Source: Cloacimonetes bacterium SCGC AAA252-N17
GTDB lineage: Bacteria > Cloacimonadota > Cloacimonadia > JGIOTU-2
Length of the DNA stretch: 48,977 nt
Assembly: GCA_000404785.1 (NCBI GenBank)
Contig: ASNI01000008.1
Location: forward strand, 1-48,977
Direction of reading: 5' to 3'
Within the stretch, counting starts at the first letter, position 1. Every line of letters begins with the position of its first letter. A program made the position numbers and the translations under genes. The notes under the pieces are model-generated. The model saw nothing but the letters and a program-made list of their open reading frames with translations, made no database searches and was not told where the DNA came from. Below are positions 35,475-43,346 of this stretch, piece after piece.

Positions 35475-35490
35475 TCCGCCAACTGGCGGA
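35475..35490. repeat. 16-bp palindromic element, copy 3
   Basis: TCCGCCAACTGGCGGA, one base different from the recG copy. It separates TCTGCGAATTACTTG from TCTGTGTTC, two parts of the dispersed CAGATT/AATCTG repeat that would otherwise be close together, so it seems inserted into that repeat. Confidence 0.75.
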
Positions 35491-35527
35491 TCTGTGTTCA
35501 ATTTTTTCCCATATCTCAGGCAAGAAC

Positions 35528-35557
35528 TTGACACGAAAAACTATATTTGCTTAGAAG
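35528..35557 (+). promoter_or_regulatory. Possible sigma-70-type promoter
   Basis: A perfect -35 box TTGACA (35528-35533) is followed after 18 bases by TAGAAG (35552-35557), four of six matches to TATAAT. The start site would fall about 25 bases before the DUF1858 gene. The -10 is weak, and the promoter consensus of this organism is unknown. Confidence 0.35.
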
Positions 35558-35587
35558 CTAATCAAAATAATATCAGTGGTGAACAAG

Positions 35588-35803
35588 ATGGCAGACAAGC
35601 TAATCACAAAGGAGATGTGGATTGAAGAAATTCTGGAGAAATATCCCACAGCTCAGGAATTCCTCTCAAAAAAAAATATCGTATGTGTAATGTGCGGTGA
35701 ACCGGTGTGGGGTTCTCTAAAAGAACTGATGCAGGATAAGGAATTTTCCGACGATCAAATCGATACAATTATTAAAGAATTAAATGAATTTATAAAGGAA
35801 TAA
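35588..35803 (+). CDS. Small DUF1858-like CxxC protein
   Basis: A 71-residue protein with the DUF1858 pattern: LITKEMWIEEILEKYPTAQEFLSKKNIVC, then a CxxC pair (Cys33, Cys36) followed by a helix (SLKELMQDKEFSDDQID). DUF1858 domains occur in ScdA/Ric-type iron-sulfur repair proteins and as stand-alone small proteins, and may bind a metal or cycle as a disulfide. The gene ends 12 bases before the P5C dehydrogenase start, so the two are probably co-transcribed. The ATG at 35588 was chosen; tandem GTG codons at 35576 are an alternative. Confidence 0.7.
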   Translation: MADKLITKEMWIEEILEKYPTAQEFLSKKNIVCVMCGEPVWGSLKELMQDKEFSDDQIDTIIKELNEFIKE

Positions 35804-35815
35804 GGAGGTATTTTC

Positions 35816-37447
35816 ATGCCTAATGCAAAATTGCAGGTGCCATACCCCGAAAACGAGCCGATACTCGGTTATCGGGCTGGATCGCCTGAAAAGAAACTTC
35901 TTAAGAAAACGCTCACGGAAATGATGAGCAAAGAGATCGAGATTCCCATCATTATTGGCGGGAAAGAGATCAAAACCGGCAACCTTGGTGAATGCAGAAT
36001 TCCTCATGATCACAAGCATATCATCGGGAAATATCACAAAGCAGGAGCCAAAGAAGTTGAGATGGCTATCGAAGCTGCGCTGGAAGCTCGTGAAAAATGG
36101 GCAGCCATGCCGTGGGAAGACCGAGTCGCGATTTTCCAGAGAGCTGCACAATTGCTTGCCACAAAATATCGTCCCATCATCAATGCTGCAACCATGCTGA
36201 CGCAGAGCAAAAATGCATTCCAAGCAGAGATCGATTCTGCGTGTGAACTCATTGATTTTTTCCGCTTCAATACTTATTATGCGATGAAGATATACGAGCG
36301 ACAGCCGAATTCTGCTCCCGGAATGTGGAATACTCTCGAGCATCGTGCATTGGAAGGATTCGTCTTCGCAGTAACACCTTTCAATTTCACTTCAATAGCA
36401 GGAAATCTGCCGTCAGCACCGACACTAATGGGCAATGTTACGTTATGGAAACCAGCGTCATCAGCAGTGTATAGCGCCTATTATCTTATGAAATTATTTA
36501 AGGAAGCAGGTGTGCCGGATGGTGTGATAAACTTTATACCCGGTTCCGGAGCACAGGTTGGAAATCCTGTTCTGCAAAGCCCTGATCTTGCGGGTGTACA
36601 TTTTACAGGAAGCACAGCAACTTTCCAGAGCATGTGGAAAACTATTGGCGGAAATATTGAGCATTATAAAACCTATACGCGCATTGTTGGAGAGACAGGC
36701 GGTAAGGACTTCATTGTTGCTCATACTTCGACAGATATTGATGCCCTCAGAGTCGCAATTGTTCGAGGTGCCTTTGAATATCAGGGACAGAAATGCTCTG
36801 CTGCATCGCGTGCATACATTCCAAAGAGCGTGTGGGCACAGCTTAAAGATCCGCTTGTTGAGGATATCAAGTCCATTAAAATGGGTGATGTTATGGACTT
36901 CAGGAATTTCATGAATGCAGTCATAGACAGAGCTGCCTTTGATTCCATTATAGATTATATCAAATATGCAAAAGCTGCAAATGATGCGGAGATTCTTGTT
37001 GGTGGAAAATTTGACGACTCAAAAGGTTATTTCATTGAGCCCACTGTCATTCTTACAACCAATCCAAAATTGAAAACAATTCAGGAAGAGATTTTTGGAC
37101 CAGTCATCACGATTTATATTTATGATGATGATAAATACGAAGAAGCGCTTCATCTCTGCGATGAGACCTCGCCTTATGCATTGACAGGTGCCATCTTTGC
37201 AAATGATAGAGAAGCAATACTAATGGCAAAGGACATTCTGCGAAATGCCGCCGGAAATTTCTATGTGAATGACAAGCCCACAGGCGCAGTTGTCGGACAG
37301 CAGCCATTTGGTGGAGCGCGTGCTTCAGGAACAAATGATAAGGCAGGGGATATGGTCAATCTCCTCCGCTGGGTATCGCCTCGTACTATCAAAGAGAATT
37401 TCAATCTGCTCACGGATTATCGCTATCCCTTTATGGAAGAAGAATAG
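35816..37447 (+). CDS. pruA: 1-pyrroline-5-carboxylate dehydrogenase (L-glutamate gamma-semialdehyde dehydrogenase)
   Basis: NAD+-dependent oxidation of glutamate-5-semialdehyde to glutamate in proline, arginine and ornithine breakdown. The 543-residue protein has the ALDH4A1-type pattern: EGFVFAVTPFNFTSIAGNLPSAP with Asn190, the NAD-binding FTGSTATF, Glu293 in VGETGGKDF, and the catalytic Cys327 in YQGQKCSAASR. The C-terminal GAVVGQQPFGGARASGTNDKAG is specific to P5CDH. No proline dehydrogenase domain is fused. AAGGAGG precedes the ATG. A proline dehydrogenase partner is not in the window, so ornithine-derived semialdehyde is also a possible source. Confidence 0.93.
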   Translation: MPNAKLQVPYPENEPILGYRAGSPEKKLLKKTLTEMMSKEIEIPIIIGGKEIKTGNLGECRIPHDHKHIIGKYHKAGAKEVEMAIEAALEAREKWAAMPWEDRVAIFQRAAQLLATKYRPIINAATMLTQSKNAFQAEIDSACELIDFFRFNTYYAMKIYERQPNSAPGMWNTLEHRALEGFVFAVTPFNFTSIAGNLPSAPTLMGNVTLWKPASSAVYSAYYLMKLFKEAGVPDGVINFIPGSGAQVGNPVLQSPDLAGVHFTGSTATFQSMWKTIGGNIEHYKTYTRIVGETGGKDFIVAHTSTDIDALRVAIVRGAFEYQGQKCSAASRAYIPKSVWAQLKDPLVEDIKSIKMGDVMDFRNFMNAVIDRAAFDSIIDYIKYAKAANDAEILVGGKFDDSKGYFIEPTVILTTNPKLKTIQEEIFGPVITIYIYDDDKYEEALHLCDETSPYALTGAIFANDREAILMAKDILRNAAGNFYVNDKPTGAVVGQQPFGGARASGTNDKAGDMVNLLRWVSPRTIKENFNLLTDYRYPFMEEE

Positions 37448-37914
37448 AAAGGAATTAAACCACGAAATGCACGAAAGACTCGAAAAAATTAAATTGATGT
37501 TTCGAGAGAAACTTTCTATTGAAATCTGTTATCATGTTCTATTGTTTTTCGTAGTTAAAAAATATGGCATAGAAGAAGAATAGGGTGAACCACAAAATGC
37601 ACGAGAGTCACGAAATTAATAAAATAGCTTCAAATATAATATTGATTTCGTCCTGTTATCGTGCTTTTTGTACCATTCATAGTGACAAAATCGGATAAAA
37701 ATGAATATTAAAAAAGAATCACAAAATTCTTTTAATTCACGGAATATGAAACAAATTTTGAGAATTAAGAATTTTCTAGTTTTGTTTTCTAAACAGAGTA
37801 TGGCTTATTATTGCGTTTCCAAGCAGGGGCTTGGGAACGAGTGTACGTTTGACTTGTCCCTAGTTATATTTTCGTGTTTTTTCGTGCTTTTCGTGGTTAA
37901 AATTTAGGAGATAT
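37448..37914. other. Intergenic region with tandem CACGAAA-type repeats
   Basis: A 467-bp gap without a credible gene. It starts with two copies of an element with imperfect inverted ends, at about 37453-37562 and 37587-37690. The second is offset by 136 bp and is preceded by a copy of the last bases of the dehydrogenase gene (GAAGAAGAATAG). A third right-hand end is at 37870-37904, just before the next gene. A 10-bp hairpin GTTTCCAAGC/GCTTGGGAAC lies at 37815-37838. Confidence 0.7.
37453..37904. repeat. CACGAAA inverted-terminal-repeat elements
   Basis: The left end (37453-37486) contains CCACGAAATGCACGAAAGA, and the right end (37870-37904) is its near reverse complement (TTTCGTGCTTTTCGTGG). 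An internal left-end copy at 37587-37616 and internal right ends near 37545 and 37670 show that at least two units are stacked. Open frames across these units are not convincing genes. Confidence 0.7.
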
Positions 37915-39438
37915 ATGAAAGAAATACTTGAAAAACTCGGTATTAAAGAAGTAAATCATGGAGCATATTGTGGAGAATGGCTGCACACAAATGGTGAAGA
38001 AGTAACAGTCTATTCTCCCATCGATGACTCGGTTCTCGCGAAAGTGAAAATTGCAACTGCCAAGGATTATGATATCGTCGCAGAAAAAGCTCATGAAGCA
38101 TTCAAAATCTGGAGAGATATTCCTGCTCCACAACGCGGTGAGATCATTCGATTGATCGGTCTGGAGCTAAGAAAATATAAGGACGAACTGGGCAGATTGG
38201 TAACTATGGAAATGGGAAAGATCTACACAGAAGGTCTGGGAGAAGTTCAGGAAATGATCGATTTGGCTGATTTTGCGGTTGGACTATCACGCCAGCTTTA
38301 CGGTGCAACAATGCAATCCGAACGTGCAGAACACAGAATGTATGAGCAGTACCATCCCCTTGGCGTGATCGGTATTATTTCTGCCTTCAACTTCCCTGTC
38401 GCAGTATGGGCTTGGAATGCCTTCATTGCAGGCGTATGCGGCGACACAACGATATGGAAACCCTCAACTTCTACACCGTTGACTGCTATTGCTGTGACGA
38501 ATATCGTCCACAAAGTTCTTGAAGAACAAGATGTTCCAAAAGCGATCTTTAATCTTGTCATCGGACGCGGAAGCGAAATAGGCGAGATGCTTATCAATGA
38601 TAAAAATATTTCTCTTATCAGTGCGACCGGAAGCTGTCAGATGGGTAAGAGAGTGCATCAAGCTGCTGCGAAACATTACGGCAGAGTGATACTTGAACTT
38701 GGCGGCAATAATGCTATTATTGTTATGGAAGATGCGGATATCGAACTTGCACTCAAAGCGGTACTTTTCGGTGCAGTTGGAACCGCAGGACAGCGCTGTA
38801 CATCCACACGCAGAGTGCTTCTTCACGAAGATATTTTTGATGATTTTGTTCAAAAACTGGAAAAAGCTTACGGCTCTGTTCCAATTGGCAATCCACTTGA
38901 TGAAAGCGTACTCATGGGTCCGCTCGTTGATCAGTCTGCAGTAAGAGCGTATAAAAATGCTCTGAAAAAGATCGAAGAACAGGGCGGAGAGATCATATAC
39001 GGCGGAGAAGTGCTGAGCAAAGATGTGTCGGGAAATTGCTACGTGCTTCCAACAATTGCGATAGCAAGAAATGATATGCAGATCGTGCAGGAAGAGACAT
39101 TTGCTCCGATCCTCTATATCATCAAGATCAAAAATATAAACGAAGCGATTGAACTTCATAATGATGTTCCTCAGGGACTTTCTTCAGCAATTTTCACCAA
39201 CAACTTGCAGTATGCCGAGCAGTTTCTCAGCGATAGAGGAAGCGATTGCGGTATTGCAAACGTGAATATCGGAACAAGCGGTGCTGAGATAGGCGGTGCA
39301 TTTGGCGGAGAAAAGGAAACAGGCGGCGGACGTGAAGCCGGAAGTGATGCATGGAAAGCGTATATGCGCCGTCAAACGAACACCATAAACTGGGGCAAAA
39401 CAATGCCTTTGGCTCAAGGTGTAGAATTCGATATTTAA
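37915..39438 (+). CDS. Aldehyde dehydrogenase, ALDH7/antiquitin type (alpha-aminoadipic semialdehyde dehydrogenase-like)
   Basis: A 507-residue NAD(P)+-dependent aldehyde dehydrogenase. Catalytic Cys295 is in GTAGQRCTSTRR, Glu261 in ILELGGNNAIIV and Asn159 in ISAFNFPVAVW. The ALDH7 signature is strong: GNNAIIVMEDAD and the C-terminal GGAFGGEKETGGGREAGSDAWKAYMRRQT. Family members oxidise alpha-aminoadipate semialdehyde in lysine breakdown, with some activity on betaine and lipid aldehydes. Pairing with P5C dehydrogenase suggests amino-acid catabolism. The ATG follows AGGAGATAT. Exact substrate remains inference. Confidence 0.88.
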   Translation: MKEILEKLGIKEVNHGAYCGEWLHTNGEEVTVYSPIDDSVLAKVKIATAKDYDIVAEKAHEAFKIWRDIPAPQRGEIIRLIGLELRKYKDELGRLVTMEMGKIYTEGLGEVQEMIDLADFAVGLSRQLYGATMQSERAEHRMYEQYHPLGVIGIISAFNFPVAVWAWNAFIAGVCGDTTIWKPSTSTPLTAIAVTNIVHKVLEEQDVPKAIFNLVIGRGSEIGEMLINDKNISLISATGSCQMGKRVHQAAAKHYGRVILELGGNNAIIVMEDADIELALKAVLFGAVGTAGQRCTSTRRVLLHEDIFDDFVQKLEKAYGSVPIGNPLDESVLMGPLVDQSAVRAYKNALKKIEEQGGEIIYGGEVLSKDVSGNCYVLPTIAIARNDMQIVQEETFAPILYIIKIKNINEAIELHNDVPQGLSSAIFTNNLQYAEQFLSDRGSDCGIANVNIGTSGAEIGGAFGGEKETGGGREAGSDAWKAYMRRQTNTINWGKTMPLAQGVEFDI

Positions 39439-39542
39439 TAAGAAAAATGATATGTAATAAAATTCTTGAAATAAATCTGAATGTATTTCAAATTGGGGCA
39501 TAAAAAATGTCCCACTTAAATTTTTTAAAGAAAAGGAGAAAC

Positions 39543-39854
39543 ATGGCTAATCAAAAACAACAGCAGATCAAGATCAATATACCCAAAGAAAATTCCGAAG
39601 GTATCTATTCAAATGTTGCTTTTATGAATTTCAATCAATCGGAATTTGTGGTAGATTATGGAAGAATTTTACCTGGAGTACCGGAAGCAACAATCTATTC
39701 CAGGATAATACTGTCTCCACAACATGCAAAACGATTTATGCAACTTCTGAATAGAAACTTGAAAAAGTATGAAGAGCAATTCGGTGAAATAAAATTACCC
39801 GAGCATGGAACAAAGAAGAATATCGGTTTCCAACAGGCAACTGTAAATAGTTAA
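39543..39854 (+). CDS. DUF3467 family protein
   Basis: A 103-residue acidic/basic small protein of the DUF3467 family: IKINIPKENSEGIYSNVAFMNFNQSEFVVDYGRILPG, then ARI-like YSRIILSPQHAKRFMQLLNRNLKKYEEQFG. No membrane segment or signal peptide is present. The function is unknown in the literature I know. The ATG at 39543 has an excellent AAAGGAG ribosome site; the longer frame from 39507 is unlikely. It follows the ALDH7 gene by 104 bp and may share its transcript. Confidence 0.8.
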   Translation: MANQKQQQIKINIPKENSEGIYSNVAFMNFNQSEFVVDYGRILPGVPEATIYSRIILSPQHAKRFMQLLNRNLKKYEEQFGEIKLPEHGTKKNIGFQQATVNS

Positions 39855-39922
39855 TACAAGTTTTGTAGTTGTAATAAAAATTTTCCAACTTCATTATTTT
39901 GAAATATGGTAACAAAAAAATG

Positions 39923-40205
39923 AATATCGAACAAGGATTAACGATTTAAGATTTTCGAAGTGGCCCAAATCTGAAATCATAAATCGATGTTCTTAAATCA
40001 ATAAAGTCTATATGGAATATCGAATGATGATTAGCGATTTTAGATTTTCGAAGTGGCTTAAATCTGAAATCATAAATCGATGTTCGGTGTTCTTAAATCA
40101 AATAAAGTCTATATGGAATATCGAATGATGATTAACGATTTTAGATTTTCGAAGTGTATTAGATCTGAAATCATAAATCGGTGTTCGGTGTTCTTAAATC
40201 AAATT
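39923..40205. repeat. Tandem repeat, three imperfect copies of 93-101 bp
   Basis: The segment ATTTTCGAAGTG recurs at 39951, 40044 and 40145, giving periods of 93 and 101. The length change comes mainly from an extra CGGTGTT in copies 2 and 3. Each copy contains inverted segments (CGATTTTAGATTT near the left, AAATCTGAAATCATAAATCG to the right) that can fold. The array lies upstream of the Omp85 gene. Confidence 0.85.
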
Positions 40206-40238
40206 AATAATTAGACTTTTCAAAAAACTCAGCAGAGA

Positions 40239-40301
40239 ATGGCTATGAATAAAAGAATAATAGTTACCGCGATTTTTGTATCAATTTCTTGCTTACGATA
40301 A
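40239..40301 (+). pseudogene. Possible signal-peptide relic
   Basis: ATG codons at 40239 and 40245 open a 20-codon frame, MAMNKRIIVTAIFVSISCLR, which has the basic start and hydrophobic core of an export signal and then stops at TAA. Nothing continues it in other frames. It may be the broken 5' end of a lost exported-protein gene, or chance. Confidence 0.25.
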
Positions 40302-40335
40302 ACTTCTGAGAGAGTCATATTTGGTGTATATAATT

Positions 40336-42297
40336 ATGAATAAAAATCGGTATGCACTTGTTGTATTTTGTATAGCGTTATTGAGTCTTTTTAGTTCACT
40401 ATCTGCTGATCAGAAATGGAATGAATTCATACTTGAACTGCGAGCAGGAGATATTCTTCATGTTGGAGATTCCTGCTGGATCGTGCCGCATGACACAACA
40501 TTTATTATTACAGATTCCATACCTTTCTTCGTTCAAAAAGATACCATGAATACAACCGAGTTCTATGATATTGTAAAGAGTGAAGCATATAAATCCAATT
40601 TCACAAAGCAACTCTTCAATCTCGCATTTAAAAAAGGAAAAGAGAATAGAAATCCTTTATACCGGCTCGAAAAAAGTGAATTTAAATTTTATCCTTACAA
40701 GAATAAAATAATTCGGAATATTTACATAGAAAACATCCCGATTTTCCAATCCTATACAGACACAGATATCAAAATAATTCAGTGGGCAAAGAAAACTGCT
40801 GATAAGCTGCACATTGATACAAGAAAAAGGTTTATCAGGGATATTCTGCTATTCAAAGAAGGCGAACTCCTTGATCCGGCTTTAATTGCAGAGAACGAAA
40901 AAATTCTATATGAACTCCCTTTTATCAACGAAGTCTATTTTAAAATTTATCACTGCTATAATGAGCCCGAGTATGTTGATGTTGTAGTCATAACAAAGGA
41001 TAAATTCCCTCTTGGCGTCAATCCTGGCATCTCTTCGATGGACTCCTATCATCTTGAAATATATGATCTGAATATCGTTGGACTAGGACATAAAGTTAGT
41101 GCATCTGTTGCCTATGACGGAAAAAATAAGGAAAAATTTTCTCTTCAGGAAGCGCTCTATAAGCTGTATTTTATAGGAAATACATTTATTTCAGGAAAAT
41201 TGTTTTATTCAAATCAGGAACATGAAGAACGCTATGGTTTCTTATTTCACAGAGATTTCATTCCTCCCAAAATAAATATTGCCGGAGGTGTTGGGCTGGA
41301 GAGTGTAAACACATCCTACACTTATGGTCCGGTTGACAGTACGTTAACTGAAAATCCGCTTGAATATCTTAAGGGTGATCTATGTGTCGGTGTCGCAGAG
41401 CCGCTGAGGATATTCAATAAATCAAGCTCTGATTATCTTGTTGAATTAATACGGTTTACGCACTATGATTACTACAAATATCCTTCGATCGGATCTTTAT
41501 TCAATTCTTTATTCGATGATAAAACTGAATTGTTACTTTCTTTAAATCATCAGAGAAGTAAGTATTATAGAAGTAATCTTATTTACGATTTCGGTGAGAT
41601 TGAATATATACCATACGGGCATTTGATCGAAATTGTCGGAGGAGTGGAGTATCCTGTATTATATGATGAACGATATTATGCGGGAATTCGATTTTCCCAG
41701 GGCAATTTTATATTTGAGAGAGCTCTATACTACTATTTGCAGTTTGGACTTGGAAGCTATTTTGAAAAACTCTTATTGGGAGATTTTGATGAAGGAGTTT
41801 TCTCTTTGAATGCTCATTTTTTCACAAAGCATTATAAAATTGGAAATTACGGACTCAGAAATTTTATAGAATTTGATTATATAAAGGGATTGAATCAGCC
41901 CGATTATCGATATATTGATCTTCATAACATGCAGGATATTCGGGGGTTTAACGATACTAAGGTACGGGGAGGACAGCGGCTGGTAATTAATTTTGAAAGT
42001 GTTGCCTATACTCCGTGGGATCTTGTTGGTTTCCGTTTTGCGCTGTTTGGTTTTTTTGATATCGGTTTTATAGGAAAAGCAAATAGTAACATATTCACAG
42101 ATAAGAGTTATGTGGGTTTTGGTGCTGGTGTACGAATGAGGAATGAAAATCTTGTGTTCAAAACAGTTCAGCTTCAAATAACCTATTATCCTGATATTGA
42201 CGGAAAAGATAAAATTTCCATCTCTCTCTCAGGTAAGCCGAATTTGAATCTGCCGGGTTTTGGTGTGAAATGTCCAGAGATCATTAAGTTTGAGTAA
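40336..42297 (+). CDS. Omp85/BamA-superfamily outer-membrane protein with one POTRA-like domain
   Basis: A 653-residue exported protein. The signal peptide covers about residues 1-24 (VVFCIALLSLFSSLSA). A POTRA-like domain lies at about 124-222 (IIRNIYIENIPIF ... FKEGELLDPALIAENEKILYELPFINEVYFKI). The rest is beta-barrel-like, and DIRGF at 534-538 corresponds to the conserved (V/I)RGF/Y motif of Omp85 loop 6. It has fewer POTRA units than BamA (usually five), so it may be a TamA-, TpsB- or patatin-type relative. The substrate is unknown. The ATG at 40336 begins the signal peptide; no strong ribosome site is seen. Confidence 0.75.
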   Translation: MNKNRYALVVFCIALLSLFSSLSADQKWNEFILELRAGDILHVGDSCWIVPHDTTFIITDSIPFFVQKDTMNTTEFYDIVKSEAYKSNFTKQLFNLAFKKGKENRNPLYRLEKSEFKFYPYKNKIIRNIYIENIPIFQSYTDTDIKIIQWAKKTADKLHIDTRKRFIRDILLFKEGELLDPALIAENEKILYELPFINEVYFKIYHCYNEPEYVDVVVITKDKFPLGVNPGISSMDSYHLEIYDLNIVGLGHKVSASVAYDGKNKEKFSLQEALYKLYFIGNTFISGKLFYSNQEHEERYGFLFHRDFIPPKINIAGGVGLESVNTSYTYGPVDSTLTENPLEYLKGDLCVGVAEPLRIFNKSSSDYLVELIRFTHYDYYKYPSIGSLFNSLFDDKTELLLSLNHQRSKYYRSNLIYDFGEIEYIPYGHLIEIVGGVEYPVLYDERYYAGIRFSQGNFIFERALYYYLQFGLGSYFEKLLLGDFDEGVFSLNAHFFTKHYKIGNYGLRNFIEFDYIKGLNQPDYRYIDLHNMQDIRGFNDTKVRGGQRLVINFESVAYTPWDLVGFRFALFGFFDIGFIGKANSNIFTDKSYVGFGAGVRMRNENLVFKTVQLQITYYPDIDGKDKISISLSGKPNLNLPGFGVKCPEIIKFE

Positions 42298-42325
42298 CTA
42301 GACCCTGTGAATAGTCGGATTAAAA

Positions 42326-42822
42326 ATAGTACACAGACCCACGCAGATTGGGCAGCAGGCGAACAGGTTTGAACTGATCCTCGCAGATACAGATATTGAA
42401 GTTTTTATCACCACAGAGAACACAGATACCACAGAGGATTTTTTTTAATTTTAGATTTTAATCAGTGTTAATCTGCGTTCTATTCTTTACTTTATTGGCA
42501 CGCAGAGAACACCAGTCTTCGCTACGCCCCGATAAAACGCCTTGGCAAGCAGAGGAATTTCCACTTGTGCCAAGTAATTACATATAAAACGGGCATGTCA
42601 TTCACGTGAAAACGGGAATCCAGTATTTTTTCTAATAAAGATAAGAAATTGTGATCTTATTAATGATCAATATGAGTTTATTAAATTAAATAGTACACAG
42701 ACCCACGCAGATTGAACTTATTTTCGCAGATACAGATATTGAAGTTTTTATCACCACAGATACCACAGAGGATTTTTTTAATTTTAGATTTTAATCAGCG
42801 TTAATCTGCATTCTATTCTTTT
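42326..42822. repeat. Direct repeat pair of a dispersed intergenic element
   Basis: Copy 1 (about 42326-42490) and copy 2 (about 42689-42822) share AGTACACAGACCCACGCAG, GCAGATACAGATATTGAAG, ACCACAGAGGATTTTTT and TTAATCTGC. Copy 1 carries about 25 extra bases. Each runs from a CACAGA...CAGATT left part to an inverted AATCTGC...TTCTATT right part, so the unit is loosely palindromic. Partial relatives are at 30623, 31642 and 35440. Confidence 0.8.
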
Positions 42823-42895
42823 ATTCCCGAGTCGTTCACTTCCCGACCAACTCATGATTGCATCGAACCATTGCGAAATCATGTTTTTATTGTTA

Positions 42896-43254
42896 CAGGC
42901 ATACCCCCAAAAATTCGAGGAAGATTCTCAGGACAGTGCATGAATAAAGGGATTGCGGGGAAATCTTTGTGGAAAATAACATATAGCACACTGTTGATTT
43001 TTATCCACCCTTGCTGTTGTTACCCTGAGCCTGCCTGCTTGGGCGTAATGAAATGAAGACCAGTCGAAGGGTCTATCGAATGAATTGTCGCACTTCGATC
43101 CGACTTCATTCCATTACGCCGTGATAAAGAACCTCAGTGTGACAGTACTTTTAACTATTATGTCTATCCTCTATTTTTTGTATTTATTTACCCAATATTC
43201 TGTGAGTTTATTTGAAAGTACTACTCCTCTGAAAAATTTTGGGGGTATCCCAAG
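42896..43254. mobile_element. 359-bp MITE-like element with terminal inverted repeats and 12-bp flanking direct repeat
   Basis: The ends carry ATACCCCCAAAAATT (42901-42915) and its near reverse complement AATTTTGGGGGTAT (43235-43248). Immediately outside, TTTTTATTGTTA occurs on both sides in the same orientation (42884-42895 and 43255-43266), as expected for a target-site duplication. No transposase is encoded. Inside lies a 17-bp inverted pair GGCGTAATG.../...CATTACGCC (43042-43058, 43104-43120). Confidence 0.55.
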
Positions 43255-43346
43255 TTTTTATTGTTATACTTGACTTAAAATTCTGCACTAAAAAAATTCA
43301 ATAAATTTTTCTTAAAAATAATTTACGTATATGAAAGGGTTTCCTC

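Larger units (their letters stand above)
35221..35575. other. Intergenic region with hairpin array and nested repeats
   Basis: This 355-bp divergent gap has no gene. It contains four consecutive hairpins (35297-35415), a fragment of the dispersed TCTGCG...CTGTGTTC repeat with the 16-bp palindrome nested in it (35475-35490), and a likely promoter for the downstream dehydrogenase genes (35528-35557). Confidence 0.75.
39855..40335. other. Intergenic region with ~100-bp tandem repeat and a signal-peptide relic
   Basis: This 481-bp gap contains three imperfect tandem copies of a 93-101 bp unit (39923-40205). A short reading frame of 18-20 codons (40239-40301) follows, whose product looks like a signal peptide and then stops. 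No complete gene is visible. Confidence 0.7.
42298..43346. other. Large intergenic region made of stacked repeats
   Basis: A 1,049-bp gap between the Omp85 gene and secD with no convincing gene; short open frames near 42871 and 43085 lie inside repeats. It holds two copies of an ACACAGACCCACGCAGATTG repeat (42326-42490 and 42689-42822), a GTCATTCACGTGAAAACGGG repeat (about 42596-42637), and a 359-bp element with inverted ends (42896-43254). The last 70 bp before secD are AT-rich, and the ribosome site AAAGGG is at 43334-43339. Confidence 0.75.

Noticed and set aside
37475..37583. Open frame continuing from the P5CDH region into the CACGAAA repeats
   Set aside because: It consists of repeat DNA read in an arbitrary frame; similar stretches recur in the neighbouring copy with stops.
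42871..43273. Two short plus-strand open frames of about 60 codons
   Set aside because: Both lie within the inverted-repeat element and its nested palindrome, lack ribosome sites and resemble no protein family.
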